The notes under the pieces were generated by a model. The model did not search any database and was not told the DNA's origin. It saw nothing but the letters and a program-made list of their open reading frames with translations. This document shows, piece after piece, positions 41,974 through 50,502 of a stretch of 64,000 bases of DNA (its first letter is position 1; every line of letters starts with the position of its first letter). Source of the stretch: Lachnospiraceae bacterium (lineage in GTDB: Bacteria; Bacillota; Clostridia; Lachnospirales; Lachnospiraceae); NCBI GenBank assembly GCA_902363555.1, contig CABJAM010000001.1:930001-994000 (forward strand), given 5' to 3'. A program made the position numbers and the translations under genes.

Positions 41974-42002
41974 GTAACAGTTGGGTACCTCGGAACTGCT
42001 AC
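41974..42002 (+). repeat. 29-nt dispersed palindrome, copy before kinase gene
   Basis: GTAACAGTTG-GGTACCTCG-GAACTGCTAC with one stem mismatch. It separates the MATE stop from the kinase ribosome site. Confidence 0.7.
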
Positions 42003-42025
42003 CTTTACAGGATTTGGGAGGAGCG

Positions 42026-43786
42026 ATGATGAAGAAGAAAACACTCTACTTAAACCGCACGGTCATCTGGATGACTATGATTGGTTATATATCTTTGATG
42101 GTGCTGCTTTTATTTATGGATTGGTATCTGATCGGGGAATATCAGCGGGAAAACCGGGAAAAGAGCGCCAGCGTGCTGAAAAATTATATGGATAAAACCG
42201 AGGAAGCCATGGACAGTGTGGGCGGTATTTTGCGGGAGGTTTATCTCTATGATGACGATTTTACCCGGCTGGCCGATGACGTAAAAGTTTATAGCCAGGA
42301 AAAGATAAATAAAGATAAAAGTAAAGAAACTTTGGAATTTGACTGTACCTACCGGCTGACTCAAAATCTGAAAAACCGTATGTCCACCGATGAGATGCTC
42401 CACGGCTGGTATTTGTTTTACCGCAATTTTGAGCGCAATTATTACGGTGTGGATCTGGTCCATATAAAATCCACGGAATCCAGGGAGCTTGGAGATTCTA
42501 TTAAGGCGGCTTTTTCCAATGGTGAGGAGAAGGCCAGAAACTGGTCGGTCATCAAGCTTGGCAGCGGTAATCTCTGTATGGTTGTTTATTATCAGAAGGG
42601 TTCCGTGACGCTGTTTGGCTCCCACAGTCTTGAAAATGCTGAAAAGAGCATGGAGGAAAATCTCGGTAAGGATGTGGACGTTGTCTTTGTGCAGGACGGA
42701 TTTGCGCTGAATAAGGACGAGCTGGCGCAAAAGCTGGATTTACAGGGAGTAACAAGGGATTACACCGATGTTTATTCCGGCCGCATTAAAAACAAATATG
42801 TGTATGGACAGCGATTGAAAAACACAAATCTGTGGATATTTATGTCAACCTCGTATAATATATGGAGTGTGATGAACCTGCCGCAGATGCTTTTGCTCCT
42901 GGCGGCGCTGATCTCTGTTTTTTGCGTGGTCGGCCTGCTGATGTTTATGAAAAGACAGCTTGTCTATCCTTTAAGACAGTTGACGGAGACGATGAACCAT
43001 ATCCGGCAGGATGTGGAATATGAAATACCTGAGCGCAGCTTCCGCTTTCACGAGTTACAGGAGGTCAATGATACCTTTGAAATAATGATTTCGGAAATTG
43101 AAAAGCAGAAGCTGCGCACCTACGAGGAGATTATTGAGAAGCAAAAGGCGACCATGCAGTATTTGCAGCTCCAATTGAAGCCGCATTTTTATCTCAATGG
43201 TCTGAAAACACTCAATGCTCTGGCGATGGAGAACAAAACGGATAAAATGCAGGAGCTGATCCTCAGTCTGTCCGCCCATATGCGTTATCTTTTGCAGTCG
43301 GAGCGGGAGACGATCTCACTGAAGATGGAGCTGGATTTTGTTGAGAATTATGTAAACTTACAAAAGCATGTGACCGGTCGTCTTGTGGAGTGCCATATTC
43401 AGATGGATGAGGAGGTTCGCTCGTGGATCGTTCCCATACTGTGTGTCCAGACCTTTGTGGAAAACAGTATTAAATATGTGAAGTTTGGCAGCATGAATGC
43501 TCTGCTGAGCCTGGATATTACAGCATCGCTGCTGACGACGGAGGATGGCCGTTTTCTGGACCTGACGGTGGCGGATAATGGTCAGGGATATCCGGAAAAT
43601 ATATTGGAGGAAATTAACGGTGATACGTTAAAGGGCTGCAAAAGTGTTGGGATCAATAATATCAAGCGCCGGTGCCAGATCATTTACGGGGAAGCGGCGG
43701 AGTATAATTTTTATAATAATGGGGGAGCGGTCAGTGAATTGATACTGCCGGAGGTGAAAATAAATGAATCTGTTGATCGTGGATGA
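42026..43786 (+). CDS. YesM-type sensor histidine kinase
   Basis: About 586 residues. First membrane segment (~13-32), extracytoplasmic sensor region to ~285, second membrane segment (MLLLLAALISVFCVVGLLMF), HAMP-like linker, then a His_kinase (LytS/YesM) domain with LQLQLKPHFYLNGLKTLNAL, where the phosphorylatable His lies, and a HATPase domain with the N-box FVENSIKYVKFG and GxG motif DNGQGYPENIL. ATG 42026 or 42029 follows GGGAGG. Its end overlaps the response-regulator start by 23 bp. It likely senses extracellular saccharide through the downstream system. Confidence 0.93.
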   Translation: MMKKKTLYLNRTVIWMTMIGYISLMVLLLFMDWYLIGEYQRENREKSASVLKNYMDKTEEAMDSVGGILREVYLYDDDFTRLADDVKVYSQEKINKDKSKETLEFDCTYRLTQNLKNRMSTDEMLHGWYLFYRNFERNYYGVDLVHIKSTESRELGDSIKAAFSNGEEKARNWSVIKLGSGNLCMVVYYQKGSVTLFGSHSLENAEKSMEENLGKDVDVVFVQDGFALNKDELAQKLDLQGVTRDYTDVYSGRIKNKYVYGQRLKNTNLWIFMSTSYNIWSVMNLPQMLLLLAALISVFCVVGLLMFMKRQLVYPLRQLTETMNHIRQDVEYEIPERSFRFHELQEVNDTFEIMISEIEKQKLRTYEEIIEKQKATMQYLQLQLKPHFYLNGLKTLNALAMENKTDKMQELILSLSAHMRYLLQSERETISLKMELDFVENYVNLQKHVTGRLVECHIQMDEEVRSWIVPILCVQTFVENSIKYVKFGSMNALLSLDITASLLTTEDGRFLDLTVADNGQGYPENILEEINGDTLKGCKSVGINNIKRRCQIIYGEAAEYNFYNNGGAVSELILPEVKINESVDRG

Positions 43787-45050
43787 TCAGAAGGAAATTG
43801 TCAATAGTCTTAAAAATGGTATTCATTGGGAAAATCTGCCGGTGGAGCAGGTATATACGGCCGGCAGCGCCAGGGAGGCCAAGCTGGTGCTTGTAAACTT
43901 TCAGGTAGATGTGCTGATCACGGACATCGAAATGCCCGAGGAGAGCGGTCTGGATCTGGGCCAGTGGGCGCGGGAAAATATAAAGGATATCGAAATTGTT
44001 TTTTTGACCTCCCATCCGGACTTTAAGTATGCCCAGGGCGCTATCCGTCTTGGGAGCTTTGATTACATATTGCAGCCGGTACGGTACGCCGATGTGGAGA
44101 AGGTGATTTTGCGCGTCCGGGATGCGGTGGAGAAGAAAAAGAAGATCAAGCGCCTGGAAAATACGAGGGATCTGGTGGCAGAGCAGCGCAACACTATTTT
44201 AGATGCCATGCTGTCCAAGGCCTTTGGCGGGAAATCCGAGGACGCCGGGCTAATATTTAAGCATTTTGTTGAAATGTTCCAGGTAGAGTACGGTCCGTGT
44301 CAGGTGACGCCTATTCTTGTCCAGATCATGCGTTGGAAAAAGATCACTAATGTGTGGGATGAAAATCTGGTACGTATGGTATTTGCCAATGTGATCGAGG
44401 AATTGTTTGAGGATATCCAGGTCCGGGCGGCTGTTTCGTGCATAAGGGATATGCGTTATTGGGTCTTTATCGTATTGCCCCGGCCACTGCCATCCGTGGA
44501 AGTGCTCCAGCAGCGTATTGAGGAATTTTTTGCGTTTCTTAACGGACATATGGATTTTTATGTCAGCATTTATGGCAGCCGTCAGATGATCAGTGAGGAG
44601 GAGACCGGCCAGGAACCGGGGGAGATCACGGAACTGCTTGAGCGGCTGAGCCGCCGCAGTGACCAGAATGCGGAAAAAAAGACGGGTGTCTTTTGGGATG
44701 ATTTTGATGATTCCGATGAGGAGGGCGGTGATGATTTTGTGGCCGCCGCCATGGACTATGTGAAGCGCAATATCAATAAAAATATCCTTCGTTCTGATGT
44801 GGCGGAACACGTTCATCTCAACGAGGAATATTTTTCTCGGGTATTTAAGGCAAATACCGGTGTGACCTTCAAGGATTATGTGCTGATCGAAAAAATGAAG
44901 ACCGCCCAGTTTTTGCTGGCCAATACAAAGCTGTCGGTGGGAATTATCGCCTCAAAGGTGGGCTATGATAATTTTTCCCATTTTTCTAAAATGTTTAAAA
45001 AGATAACAAACTGTACACCCCAGGAATACCGGAAGGATTATCAAAAATGA
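43764..45050 (+). CDS. YesN-type response regulator with AraC DNA-binding domain
   Basis: 428 residues. Receiver domain with phospho-acceptor Asp in VDVLITDIEMPEESG (~residue 54), a middle region without recognisable motif, and a C-terminal AraC/XylS pair of helix-turn-helix motifs (~330-428; NEEYFSRVFKANTGVTFKDY and VGYDNFSHFSKMFKKITNCT). Partner of the overlapping kinase gene. Directly downstream are a sugar-binding lipoprotein and permeases. The repeated element GTCATAAAAG(C/T) upstream of those genes is the best candidate for its binding site. Confidence 0.93.
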   Translation: MNLLIVDDQKEIVNSLKNGIHWENLPVEQVYTAGSAREAKLVLVNFQVDVLITDIEMPEESGLDLGQWARENIKDIEIVFLTSHPDFKYAQGAIRLGSFDYILQPVRYADVEKVILRVRDAVEKKKKIKRLENTRDLVAEQRNTILDAMLSKAFGGKSEDAGLIFKHFVEMFQVEYGPCQVTPILVQIMRWKKITNVWDENLVRMVFANVIEELFEDIQVRAAVSCIRDMRYWVFIVLPRPLPSVEVLQQRIEEFFAFLNGHMDFYVSIYGSRQMISEEETGQEPGEITELLERLSRRSDQNAEKKTGVFWDDFDDSDEEGGDDFVAAAMDYVKRNINKNILRSDVAEHVHLNEEYFSRVFKANTGVTFKDYVLIEKMKTAQFLLANTKLSVGIIASKVGYDNFSHFSKMFKKITNCTPQEYRKDYQK

Positions 45051-45067
45051 TATGCGGGGCCGTTAAT

Positions 45068-45079
45068 GTCATAAAAACG
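45068..45079 (+). promoter_or_regulatory. Candidate YesN-type site 1 (GTCATAAAAACG)
   Basis: GTCATAAAAACG lies 73 bp (close to seven helical turns) before the matching GTCATAAAAGCG at 45141. Both are upstream of the solute-binding protein gene. Confidence 0.45.
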
Positions 45080-45140
45080 ATAAAACAAATCACAAAAGTG
45101 ACAGGTAAGCGGATAAATTCCTCTTTTTGCGTGTACAAAA

Positions 45141-45152
45141 GTCATAAAAGCG
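45141..45152 (+). promoter_or_regulatory. Candidate YesN-type site 2 (GTCATAAAAGCG)
   Basis: Second copy of the motif, about 30 bp upstream of a weak candidate promoter (TTTGTG 45181-45186, 17-nt spacer, TAGAAT 45204-45209), as expected for an activated promoter. The same GTCATAAAAG occurs on the minus strand at 50317-50308 upstream of the rhamnosidase. Confidence 0.5.
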
Positions 45153-45258
45153 CCAAACCATCTCACGGAAATTACAGATTTTTGTGGGCAATTTGTTTAA
45201 AATTAGAATCACAACAATGGTTACGAAAACCATCAAAAAACGAATGGAGGGTGTTTCT

Positions 45259-46755
45259 ATGAAAAAGAACATTCAAAAAGTTGTTGCACTTTTATGTGCG
45301 GTAGTCATGCTTATGTCACTGGCAGCCTGCGGAAGCAGCGGCGGCAGCACGGAGACAAAATCCGGCGGTGGAAATTCCGGTGGGAACAGCGGCAGCGGCG
45401 ATGTAAAAACGGTTAATTTTGCCATCCCTGTCTCCTATGATACACCGGATGGCGCCGAGGTGCAGGATGCGATCAATAAAATCACCGAGGAAAAATACGG
45501 CATCCATTTTAACATTTCCTATATTGCTATGGGTAACTGGCAGCAGCAGTCCAACCTGCTTCTGACCGGCGATGAAGTGGATCTTCTTGCACTGTTTATG
45601 ACACCGCTGGCAACTTACGTGAAAAACGGTCAGGTTGCGGATTTGACAGATTACTACGCCGGCGCTTCCGACGCGTTCAAGCAGGTGTGGAGCGAAGAAG
45701 AGATGAAGGGCACAAGCGTGAACGGAAAAATCTACGCGATCCCCAACTTACGTAACTTTGGCAACTACTTTGGCCTGAATATCGACGCGGAAATCGCTGC
45801 CGAATTTGGTATTGAGGATGGTCAGAAGCTGACCATGGAAGATGTTGACGCATTTTTGCAAAAAGCCCATGAAAAATATCCGGACCGCTATGCTTTAGGT
45901 CCCCAGGGAGGAACCTGTCTGATTTCCGAGTGGTCATGGGATGGCCTCGGCGAAACAAATTACGTAGGTGTCCTGCCGGATTGCGGCCAGTCTCTGGAGG
46001 TTCAGAATTTATTTGAAACCGACGATTTTGTTGAATTTTGTACATGGGCCAGAAAATGGTATAACGAAGGTATGATCATGCAGGATATCCTCAGCAATAC
46101 CGAGAGCTGGAAACCGATGATCGAAAACAAAAAAGCCATATCAGCATTTGATAACTACGGAGTTAATGCACTTAACGGCATGATCCGTACAGTCATTATT
46201 GACAAATGGTCCGTATCCAATTCTTATTCCGCACTGTGCTACGGCATTAATTCAAACTCCAAGGATAAGGATACAGCCTGGAAAGCCATGGAAATCCTCT
46301 ATACGGACCAGGATGTATCGATTCTGTTAAATGACGGTATCGAAGGCAAGCACTATAATAAAAATGAAGATGGAACTATCTCCTTCCCCGAAGGAAAAAC
46401 AGCAGCGGATGTGGGCTACGGTATGGCGGATCTTTACTGGGTAACACCGTTCTCCGGAAATACATATCCTCTGGATATCAATGGGCCGACCTTCTTTGAC
46501 GATCTTAAGAAATTCAATAAAGAGACGCTGCGATCCAAAGCCTTCGGATTCGCCTTTGATATTACACCGGTGACGGACCAGTACGCGGCCTGCTCCAACA
46601 TTATGCTGAAGTATTATAAACCGCTGTTATCCGGCGCTGTGGATGTGGAGAGCACCATTGCACAGGCCAACGACGAGTTGAATGCCGCCGGTCTGGACGA
46701 TATTATTAAGGAAAAGCAAAAACAGCTTAATGAATATATGGATGCTCAGAAATAA
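45259..46755 (+). CDS. Extracellular sugar-binding lipoprotein of an ABC importer
   Basis: 498 residues from ATG 45259 (GGAGG 7 nt upstream). The lipoprotein signal MKKNIQKVVALLCAVVMLMS ends in LAAC, where the Cys would be lipidated, followed by a Gly/Ser linker. The mature part follows the family 1-type solute-binding pattern (NFAIPVSYDTPDGAEVQDAI, LNIDAEIAAEFGIEDGQKLT). With YesM/YesN upstream and two permeases downstream it is a CUT1-type oligosaccharide importer lacking a local ATPase, which in this group is commonly a shared MsmK-like protein. Preceded by two GTCATAAAAR motifs. Confidence 0.92.
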   Translation: MKKNIQKVVALLCAVVMLMSLAACGSSGGSTETKSGGGNSGGNSGSGDVKTVNFAIPVSYDTPDGAEVQDAINKITEEKYGIHFNISYIAMGNWQQQSNLLLTGDEVDLLALFMTPLATYVKNGQVADLTDYYAGASDAFKQVWSEEEMKGTSVNGKIYAIPNLRNFGNYFGLNIDAEIAAEFGIEDGQKLTMEDVDAFLQKAHEKYPDRYALGPQGGTCLISEWSWDGLGETNYVGVLPDCGQSLEVQNLFETDDFVEFCTWARKWYNEGMIMQDILSNTESWKPMIENKKAISAFDNYGVNALNGMIRTVIIDKWSVSNSYSALCYGINSNSKDKDTAWKAMEILYTDQDVSILLNDGIEGKHYNKNEDGTISFPEGKTAADVGYGMADLYWVTPFSGNTYPLDINGPTFFDDLKKFNKETLRSKAFGFAFDITPVTDQYAACSNIMLKYYKPLLSGAVDVESTIAQANDELNAAGLDDIIKEKQKQLNEYMDAQK

Positions 46756-46766
46756 GCTTTGAAGTA

Positions 46767-46806
46767 AGAGCCGTTTTTAAAGGAAAGTCCTTTAAAAACG
46801 GCTTCT
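46767..46806 (+). terminator. Hairpin between binding protein and permease genes
   Basis: GAGCCGTTTTTAAAGGA-AAG-TCCTTTAAAAACGGCTTC, a ~16-bp stem with no strong T run. It probably stabilises the binding-protein transcript and limits read-through to the permeases, keeping the binding protein more abundant. Confidence 0.55.
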
Positions 46807-46830
46807 TTAAAAAAGTGTTTGTATGTTCAC

Positions 46831-46859
46831 GGAACAGTTCGGCCCCTCTGAACTGTTAC
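46831..46859 (+). repeat. 29-nt dispersed palindrome, copy before permease gene
   Basis: GGAACAGTTCGG-CCCCT-CTGAACTGTTAC. It ends 30 bp upstream of the permease start. Confidence 0.8.
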
Positions 46860-46889
46860 ATATTCACTGCGAATTAAGGAGGATGAGTT

Positions 46890-47834
46890 ATGGCGAAGGA
46901 AGCGGCTCCCGTCCGGAAAAAATCAAAAAAAATGGCTCAGCGTAAGATGACACTGGCCCTTTTTTCAATGATGATTCCAGGCTTTGTTTATTTGATCATC
47001 AATAATTATGTGCCAATGGCCGGTCTGGTTATTGCATTTAAACGTTTTGATTACAGTCTTGGCATGTGGTCCAGTCCATGGGCCGGGCTGAGTAATTTTA
47101 CCTATCTGTTTAAAACTAACGACGCGCTGAATATTATGCGCAATACGGTGTGCTATAATCTTGTATTTATTTTACTTGGGCATCTTCTGGCGGTTGTTGT
47201 GGCGGTCATGTTAAATTTCCTTAAAGGGACGATGAATAAAAAGATTTATCAGACGCTCATATTGATCCCCTATCTGATTTCTATGGTTGTGGTATCCTAC
47301 ATTGTCTTTGGATTCCTGAGTCAGGAAAATGGTTTTCTCAATAAAGTTATTGAGAGTTTGGGAGGGCAGTCCATCAGTTGGTATACCCAGGCCAAGTACT
47401 GGCCGTTTATATTGACTATCGTCAATTTGTGGAAGGGCTTTGGGTATTCCAGTATCATCTATTATGCTACGGTTATCAGTATTGATTCCTCCCTGTATGA
47501 GGCGGCCACAGTGGACGGCGCCAATGTGTGGAAGCAGATTTGGCATGTGACATTGCCGGGATTAAAGGGTACGATCATTACGATGGTGCTTCTGGCTATT
47601 GGCCGGATGTTCTACTCGGATTTTGGTCTGTTCTATCAGGTGCCTATGCGCTCCGGGCTGATTTCCTCGGCCACGGATACGATCGATGTTTATGTTTACA
47701 AGGCGCTGACTCAGCTTAATGACGTGGGCCGTGCTTCCGCAGCCGGATTTTTACAGTCGATCCTGGGCTTTATACTCGTGTTGACAGCGAACTTCGTCGT
47801 TCGTAAGATTGATGAAGAAAACGCACTATTCTAG
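46890..47834 (+). CDS. Sugar ABC transporter permease (LplB-like)
   Basis: 314 residues with a basic N-terminus (RKKSKKMAQRKMTLALFSMM) and six membrane segments. The EAA-type coupling loop is SSLYEAATVDGANVWKQIWH, where EAA--G docks the ATPase. It resembles LplB/YtcP-partner permeases of CUT1 importers. Start follows AAGGAGG. The second permease begins 12 bp after its stop. ATPase not encoded in this window. Confidence 0.93.
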   Translation: MAKEAAPVRKKSKKMAQRKMTLALFSMMIPGFVYLIINNYVPMAGLVIAFKRFDYSLGMWSSPWAGLSNFTYLFKTNDALNIMRNTVCYNLVFILLGHLLAVVVAVMLNFLKGTMNKKIYQTLILIPYLISMVVVSYIVFGFLSQENGFLNKVIESLGGQSISWYTQAKYWPFILTIVNLWKGFGYSSIIYYATVISIDSSLYEAATVDGANVWKQIWHVTLPGLKGTIITMVLLAIGRMFYSDFGLFYQVPMRSGLISSATDTIDVYVYKALTQLNDVGRASAAGFLQSILGFILVLTANFVVRKIDEENALF

Positions 47835-47845
47835 GAGGTGAAATT

Positions 47846-48733
47846 ATGGTTACCAAAAATAAAACCGGACAGGTTATTTTAAATATTGTATTTATTTTAC
47901 TGGTGATTATCGCCGTGGCGCCATTTCTTCTGCTCCTGGCATCCTCACTGACCGACGAAGCGTCGCTGGTACAAAATGGTTATAATTTCTTCCCGAAGAA
48001 ATTCAGCATTGAGTCTTATCTCTATTTGTTTAAGAGCGGCACTAAAATTATGCGGGGCTATGGGATTACCGTATTGGTTACGGCTGTGGGTACGACACTG
48101 AGCGTGTTATTTACGGTTATGTTCGCCTATCCATTGTCCAGAAAAGAGCTTCCCCACCGGTTCGCTGTTTCCTTTTTCGTGTTCTTTACGATGCTGTTTA
48201 ATGGCGGTCTGATCCCCACCTATATGATGTGGACGCAGAACTTCCATATTAAGAATACGCTGTGGGCGCTAATATTTCCCGGACTTTTGATGAATGGCTT
48301 TTATATCATTATGATGCGTTCCTTCTTTACGTCCAGTATTCCGGATGCGCTGATCGAAGCGGCGCGTATCGACGGCGCCGGCGAGTACGGGATATTGTTC
48401 AAGATCGTCATGCCGCTGTCCAAGCCGATGCTGGCGACCATTTCCCTGATGGTCGGCCTTGGCTACTGGAACGACTGGGTAAACAGTCTGTACTATGTTA
48501 CGGATGAAAAGCTGTTTAGTATCCAGGCTATATTAAATACGATTATTACAAATATCCAGTTCCTCACAAGCGGCCAGAGTACGGCGGTGCAGAGTACGGC
48601 AGCCTCGGCGATGCCCAGCGTAGGTATCCGTATGGCCATCGCGGTCATCGGTGTGCTGCCGATCCTGTGTATTTATCCGTTTTTCCAGAAATATTTTGTG
48701 AAAGGTATCGTGGTCGGCGGCGTGAAGGGATGA
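47846..48733 (+). CDS. Carbohydrate ABC transporter permease (YtcP/MalG-like)
   Basis: 295 residues, six membrane segments, EAA loop SIPDALIEAARIDGAGEYGI. The start VTKNKTGQVILNIVFILLVI fits the MalG-side permease of the LplC/YtcP group. It forms a heterodimer with the preceding permease. AGGAGG precedes the ATG. Last gene of the transporter run. Confidence 0.93.
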   Translation: MVTKNKTGQVILNIVFILLVIIAVAPFLLLLASSLTDEASLVQNGYNFFPKKFSIESYLYLFKSGTKIMRGYGITVLVTAVGTTLSVLFTVMFAYPLSRKELPHRFAVSFFVFFTMLFNGGLIPTYMMWTQNFHIKNTLWALIFPGLLMNGFYIIMMRSFFTSSIPDALIEAARIDGAGEYGILFKIVMPLSKPMLATISLMVGLGYWNDWVNSLYYVTDEKLFSIQAILNTIITNIQFLTSGQSTAVQSTAASAMPSVGIRMAIAVIGVLPILCIYPFFQKYFVKGIVVGGVKG

Positions 48734-48904
48734 TGCAGGCACGCCACCCATAAGCTTCCTCCCTGAGCTGCGGCACGGACCGCCTGCATTCGCCTTCATG
48801 CGTCGCAGACCTGCATCAGCCTCCGTGAATCGAAAGTGCCCCCAACCGCGGAATTGTTAAGAAAATGGGCGGTTTTGTTGATATTATTTTTTATAAAGAT
48901 TTTG

Positions 48905-48910
48905 TATAAT
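48905..48910 (+). promoter_or_regulatory. Candidate -10 box of alpha/beta hydrolase gene
   Basis: TATAAT, 44 bp upstream of the ATG. A TTGATA lies upstream but with a 21-nt spacer, too long for a normal promoter, so activation may be required. The preceding 48734-48900 is GC-rich and holds a 9-bp inverted repeat TGATGCAGG...CCTGCATCA; nothing else was recognised. Confidence 0.4.
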
Positions 48911-48953
48911 AGGTATTGTCCTGATGGACAAGATTTGTAAGAGGAGGATTATA

Positions 48954-49856
48954 ATGGCAGAAGATGAGCAAAAGAAACCGGATTATACGGATAATGACTG
49001 GACGTGGCTGATCCAGGACCGTACTGCAAAGTGGCAGACGATGCTGGATGAGGTGGAGGCTTTAGGCTGGCAGAGTGTCAGGCTGCGTGAGGATATGGGC
49101 TTTACATCGAAATTGGTGATTCTTCCCATACATAAGGCGCCAAAGCGCGGGATGCTCATTGTATGCGCCGGCGGCGGTTTTATGTTCAAGTCGGCCAATG
49201 AGGCTAAGCCGGTGGCGGAATTTTTTCATAATGCCGGGATAAATACGGCTATTCTGGATTATCACGTGGACACGGAAACACCCATGGGCCAGTCGGCCAG
49301 CGTGCAGATTTCGGCGGGGAGAGATGGGCTGGCAGCGGTTCGGTATATGCGGGCTCATGCGGATGAGCTTGGGATTTTACCGGATAAAATCGCCATCGGA
49401 GGCTTTTCGGCGGGCGGTATGATTTCCGCATTTACGGCAACCCAGTTTGATTATGGCAGACCCGAGGCGGAGGATGAGCTTTTGCAGGTTTCATCCCGGC
49501 CGGATGCAGCATTGATCTTGTATGGCGCCATGTCACATTCCGGACTTGGCAGCGGTGTGGGGCAGTATGACTGCGAGCTGCAGGCGGAGCTGTGCCGGTA
49601 TGACGCTATCCGAAATATCCGCTCCGATTGCCCGCCTATGTTCGTGTTCCAGACCCACAAGGACGACCCGCGCCATGCCCTGCAGTTTTGCTACGAGCTG
49701 GCATGTAAGGGTGTGCCTTATGAAATCCATACGTTTGAGGACGGCCCTCACGGCGGCGCGCTGTATGACGGGAAATGCGAGGATTCGCCGCTGTTTAAGC
49801 ATACGGCCCGATGGGCGTCTTTGGCGGCGGAGTGGCTGGAGGAGAAGGGGTTCTGA
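48954..49856 (+). CDS. Alpha/beta-hydrolase (esterase/lipase-like)
   Basis: 300 residues from ATG 48954 (GAGGAGG upstream). Oxyanion-hole segment LIVCAGGGFMFKSANEA (~65-80), nucleophile elbow IGGFSAGGMIS (~150) with catalytic Ser, and a late His in TFEDGPHGGALYDG. This is the BD-FAE/Aes-type pattern of small carbohydrate or xylan acetyl esterases. Its place between an oligosaccharide importer and an alpha-L-rhamnosidase suggests de-O-acetylation of the imported sugar, which is an inference. The stop is 12 bp before the large inverted-repeat element. Confidence 0.85.
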   Translation: MAEDEQKKPDYTDNDWTWLIQDRTAKWQTMLDEVEALGWQSVRLREDMGFTSKLVILPIHKAPKRGMLIVCAGGGFMFKSANEAKPVAEFFHNAGINTAILDYHVDTETPMGQSASVQISAGRDGLAAVRYMRAHADELGILPDKIAIGGFSAGGMISAFTATQFDYGRPEAEDELLQVSSRPDAALILYGAMSHSGLGSGVGQYDCELQAELCRYDAIRNIRSDCPPMFVFQTHKDDPRHALQFCYELACKGVPYEIHTFEDGPHGGALYDGKCEDSPLFKHTARWASLAAEWLEEKGF

Positions 49857-49868
49857 CTACATAAACGA

Positions 49869-50204
49869 TCTGCGACTCCGAAACCTCTTTTCCCGGGGCT
49901 GGGGCAGCGCCTTTGACCGTTCGGCCTGTGCCCCTTTGGAAAAAGCCATCTCCGGGCTTAAGTTCAACTAAGGTTAAAAAGGCGCCCATTCGGGGCACCG
50001 TGCCAATGCTCCCGAGGCTCTGAGGACCTTCGATCGCTTGGCACTCAGATTTGGGCCTTGTAGGCACCAAATCTGACCCCGAATGGGCGCCTTTTTAACC
50101 TAAGTTTCACTAAAAGCCCTGCGTAAGCTTTTTTCAAAGGGGCACAGGCCGAACGGTCAAAGGCGCTGCCCCAGCCCCGGGAAAAAAGGTTCCGGAGTCG
50201 CAGA
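49869..50204. repeat. 336-bp inverted-repeat element with three-way junction fold
   Basis: Arms 49869-49995 and 50077-50204 are near-perfect reverse complements (TCTGCGACTCCG at the outer end, then a shared CCCGGGGCTGGGGCAGCG, down to GGCGCCCATTCGGGG at the inner end). The 81-nt centre holds two further stems: GTGCCAA (50000) with TTGGCAC (50038), and CAGATTTGG (50046) with CCAAATCTG (50067). The whole folds as a Y. It has no coding frame, and the only possible target duplication seen (TACAT at 49858 and 50208) is weak. It could be a MITE-like element or a structured RNA. Confidence 0.75.
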
Positions 50205-50290
50205 CTGTACATGTCGATACCCATAGCTGAGAAAAGATTATCAATGAAAAGCGTCGATTCTGTGGAACAGCTTGGGAATAATTTAAATTT

Positions 50291-50317
50291 TGTGACTAAA
50301 AGTGCTACTTTTATGAC
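50291..50317. promoter_or_regulatory. Dyad containing GTCATAAAAG upstream of rhamnosidase promoter
   Basis: GTGACTAAAAGT-GCT-ACTTTTATGAC: the inner TAAAAGT/ACTTTTA arms are perfect, and the right half reads GTCATAAAAGT on the minus strand, the motif also found at 45068 and 45141. It ends 17 bp before the -35 box at 50335, the usual place for an AraC-type activator. Confidence 0.55.
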
Positions 50318-50334
50318 TTATCAACACGCATCGG

Positions 50335-50363
50335 TTGACGTGTTTTTTTAAAACCTTTATTAT
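50335..50363 (+). promoter_or_regulatory. Promoter of rhamnosidase gene
   Basis: TTGACG (50335-50340), 17-nt spacer, TATTAT (50358-50363). The leader to the rhamnosidase start is about 130 nt. Confidence 0.6.
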
Positions 50364-50378
50364 GTAAGGAGCAGGACG

Positions 50379-50468
50379 ATGCCGAAATGGGTTTTTAGTA
50401 AACAGGCTTGTCCAAGTGTTGTAATCCGGCATGGCCCAAGCTTTGCGCTATGCCCAAACAATTTGTAA
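50379..50468 (+). CDS. Possible 29-residue ORF in rhamnosidase leader
   Basis: ATG 50379 with AAGGAG 7 nt upstream opens a 29-codon frame, MPKWVFSKQACPSVV then IRHGPSFALCPNNL, ending 34 bp before the rhamnosidase start. The ribosome site nearly coincides with the predicted transcription start, which argues against efficient translation. No homology was recognised. It could be a leader peptide or chance. Confidence 0.2.
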   Translation: MPKWVFSKQACPSVVIRHGPSFALCPNNL

Positions 50469-50502
50469 GTGAGTATGCAATTTGAAAGGAGCGGTTTACA
50501 TA

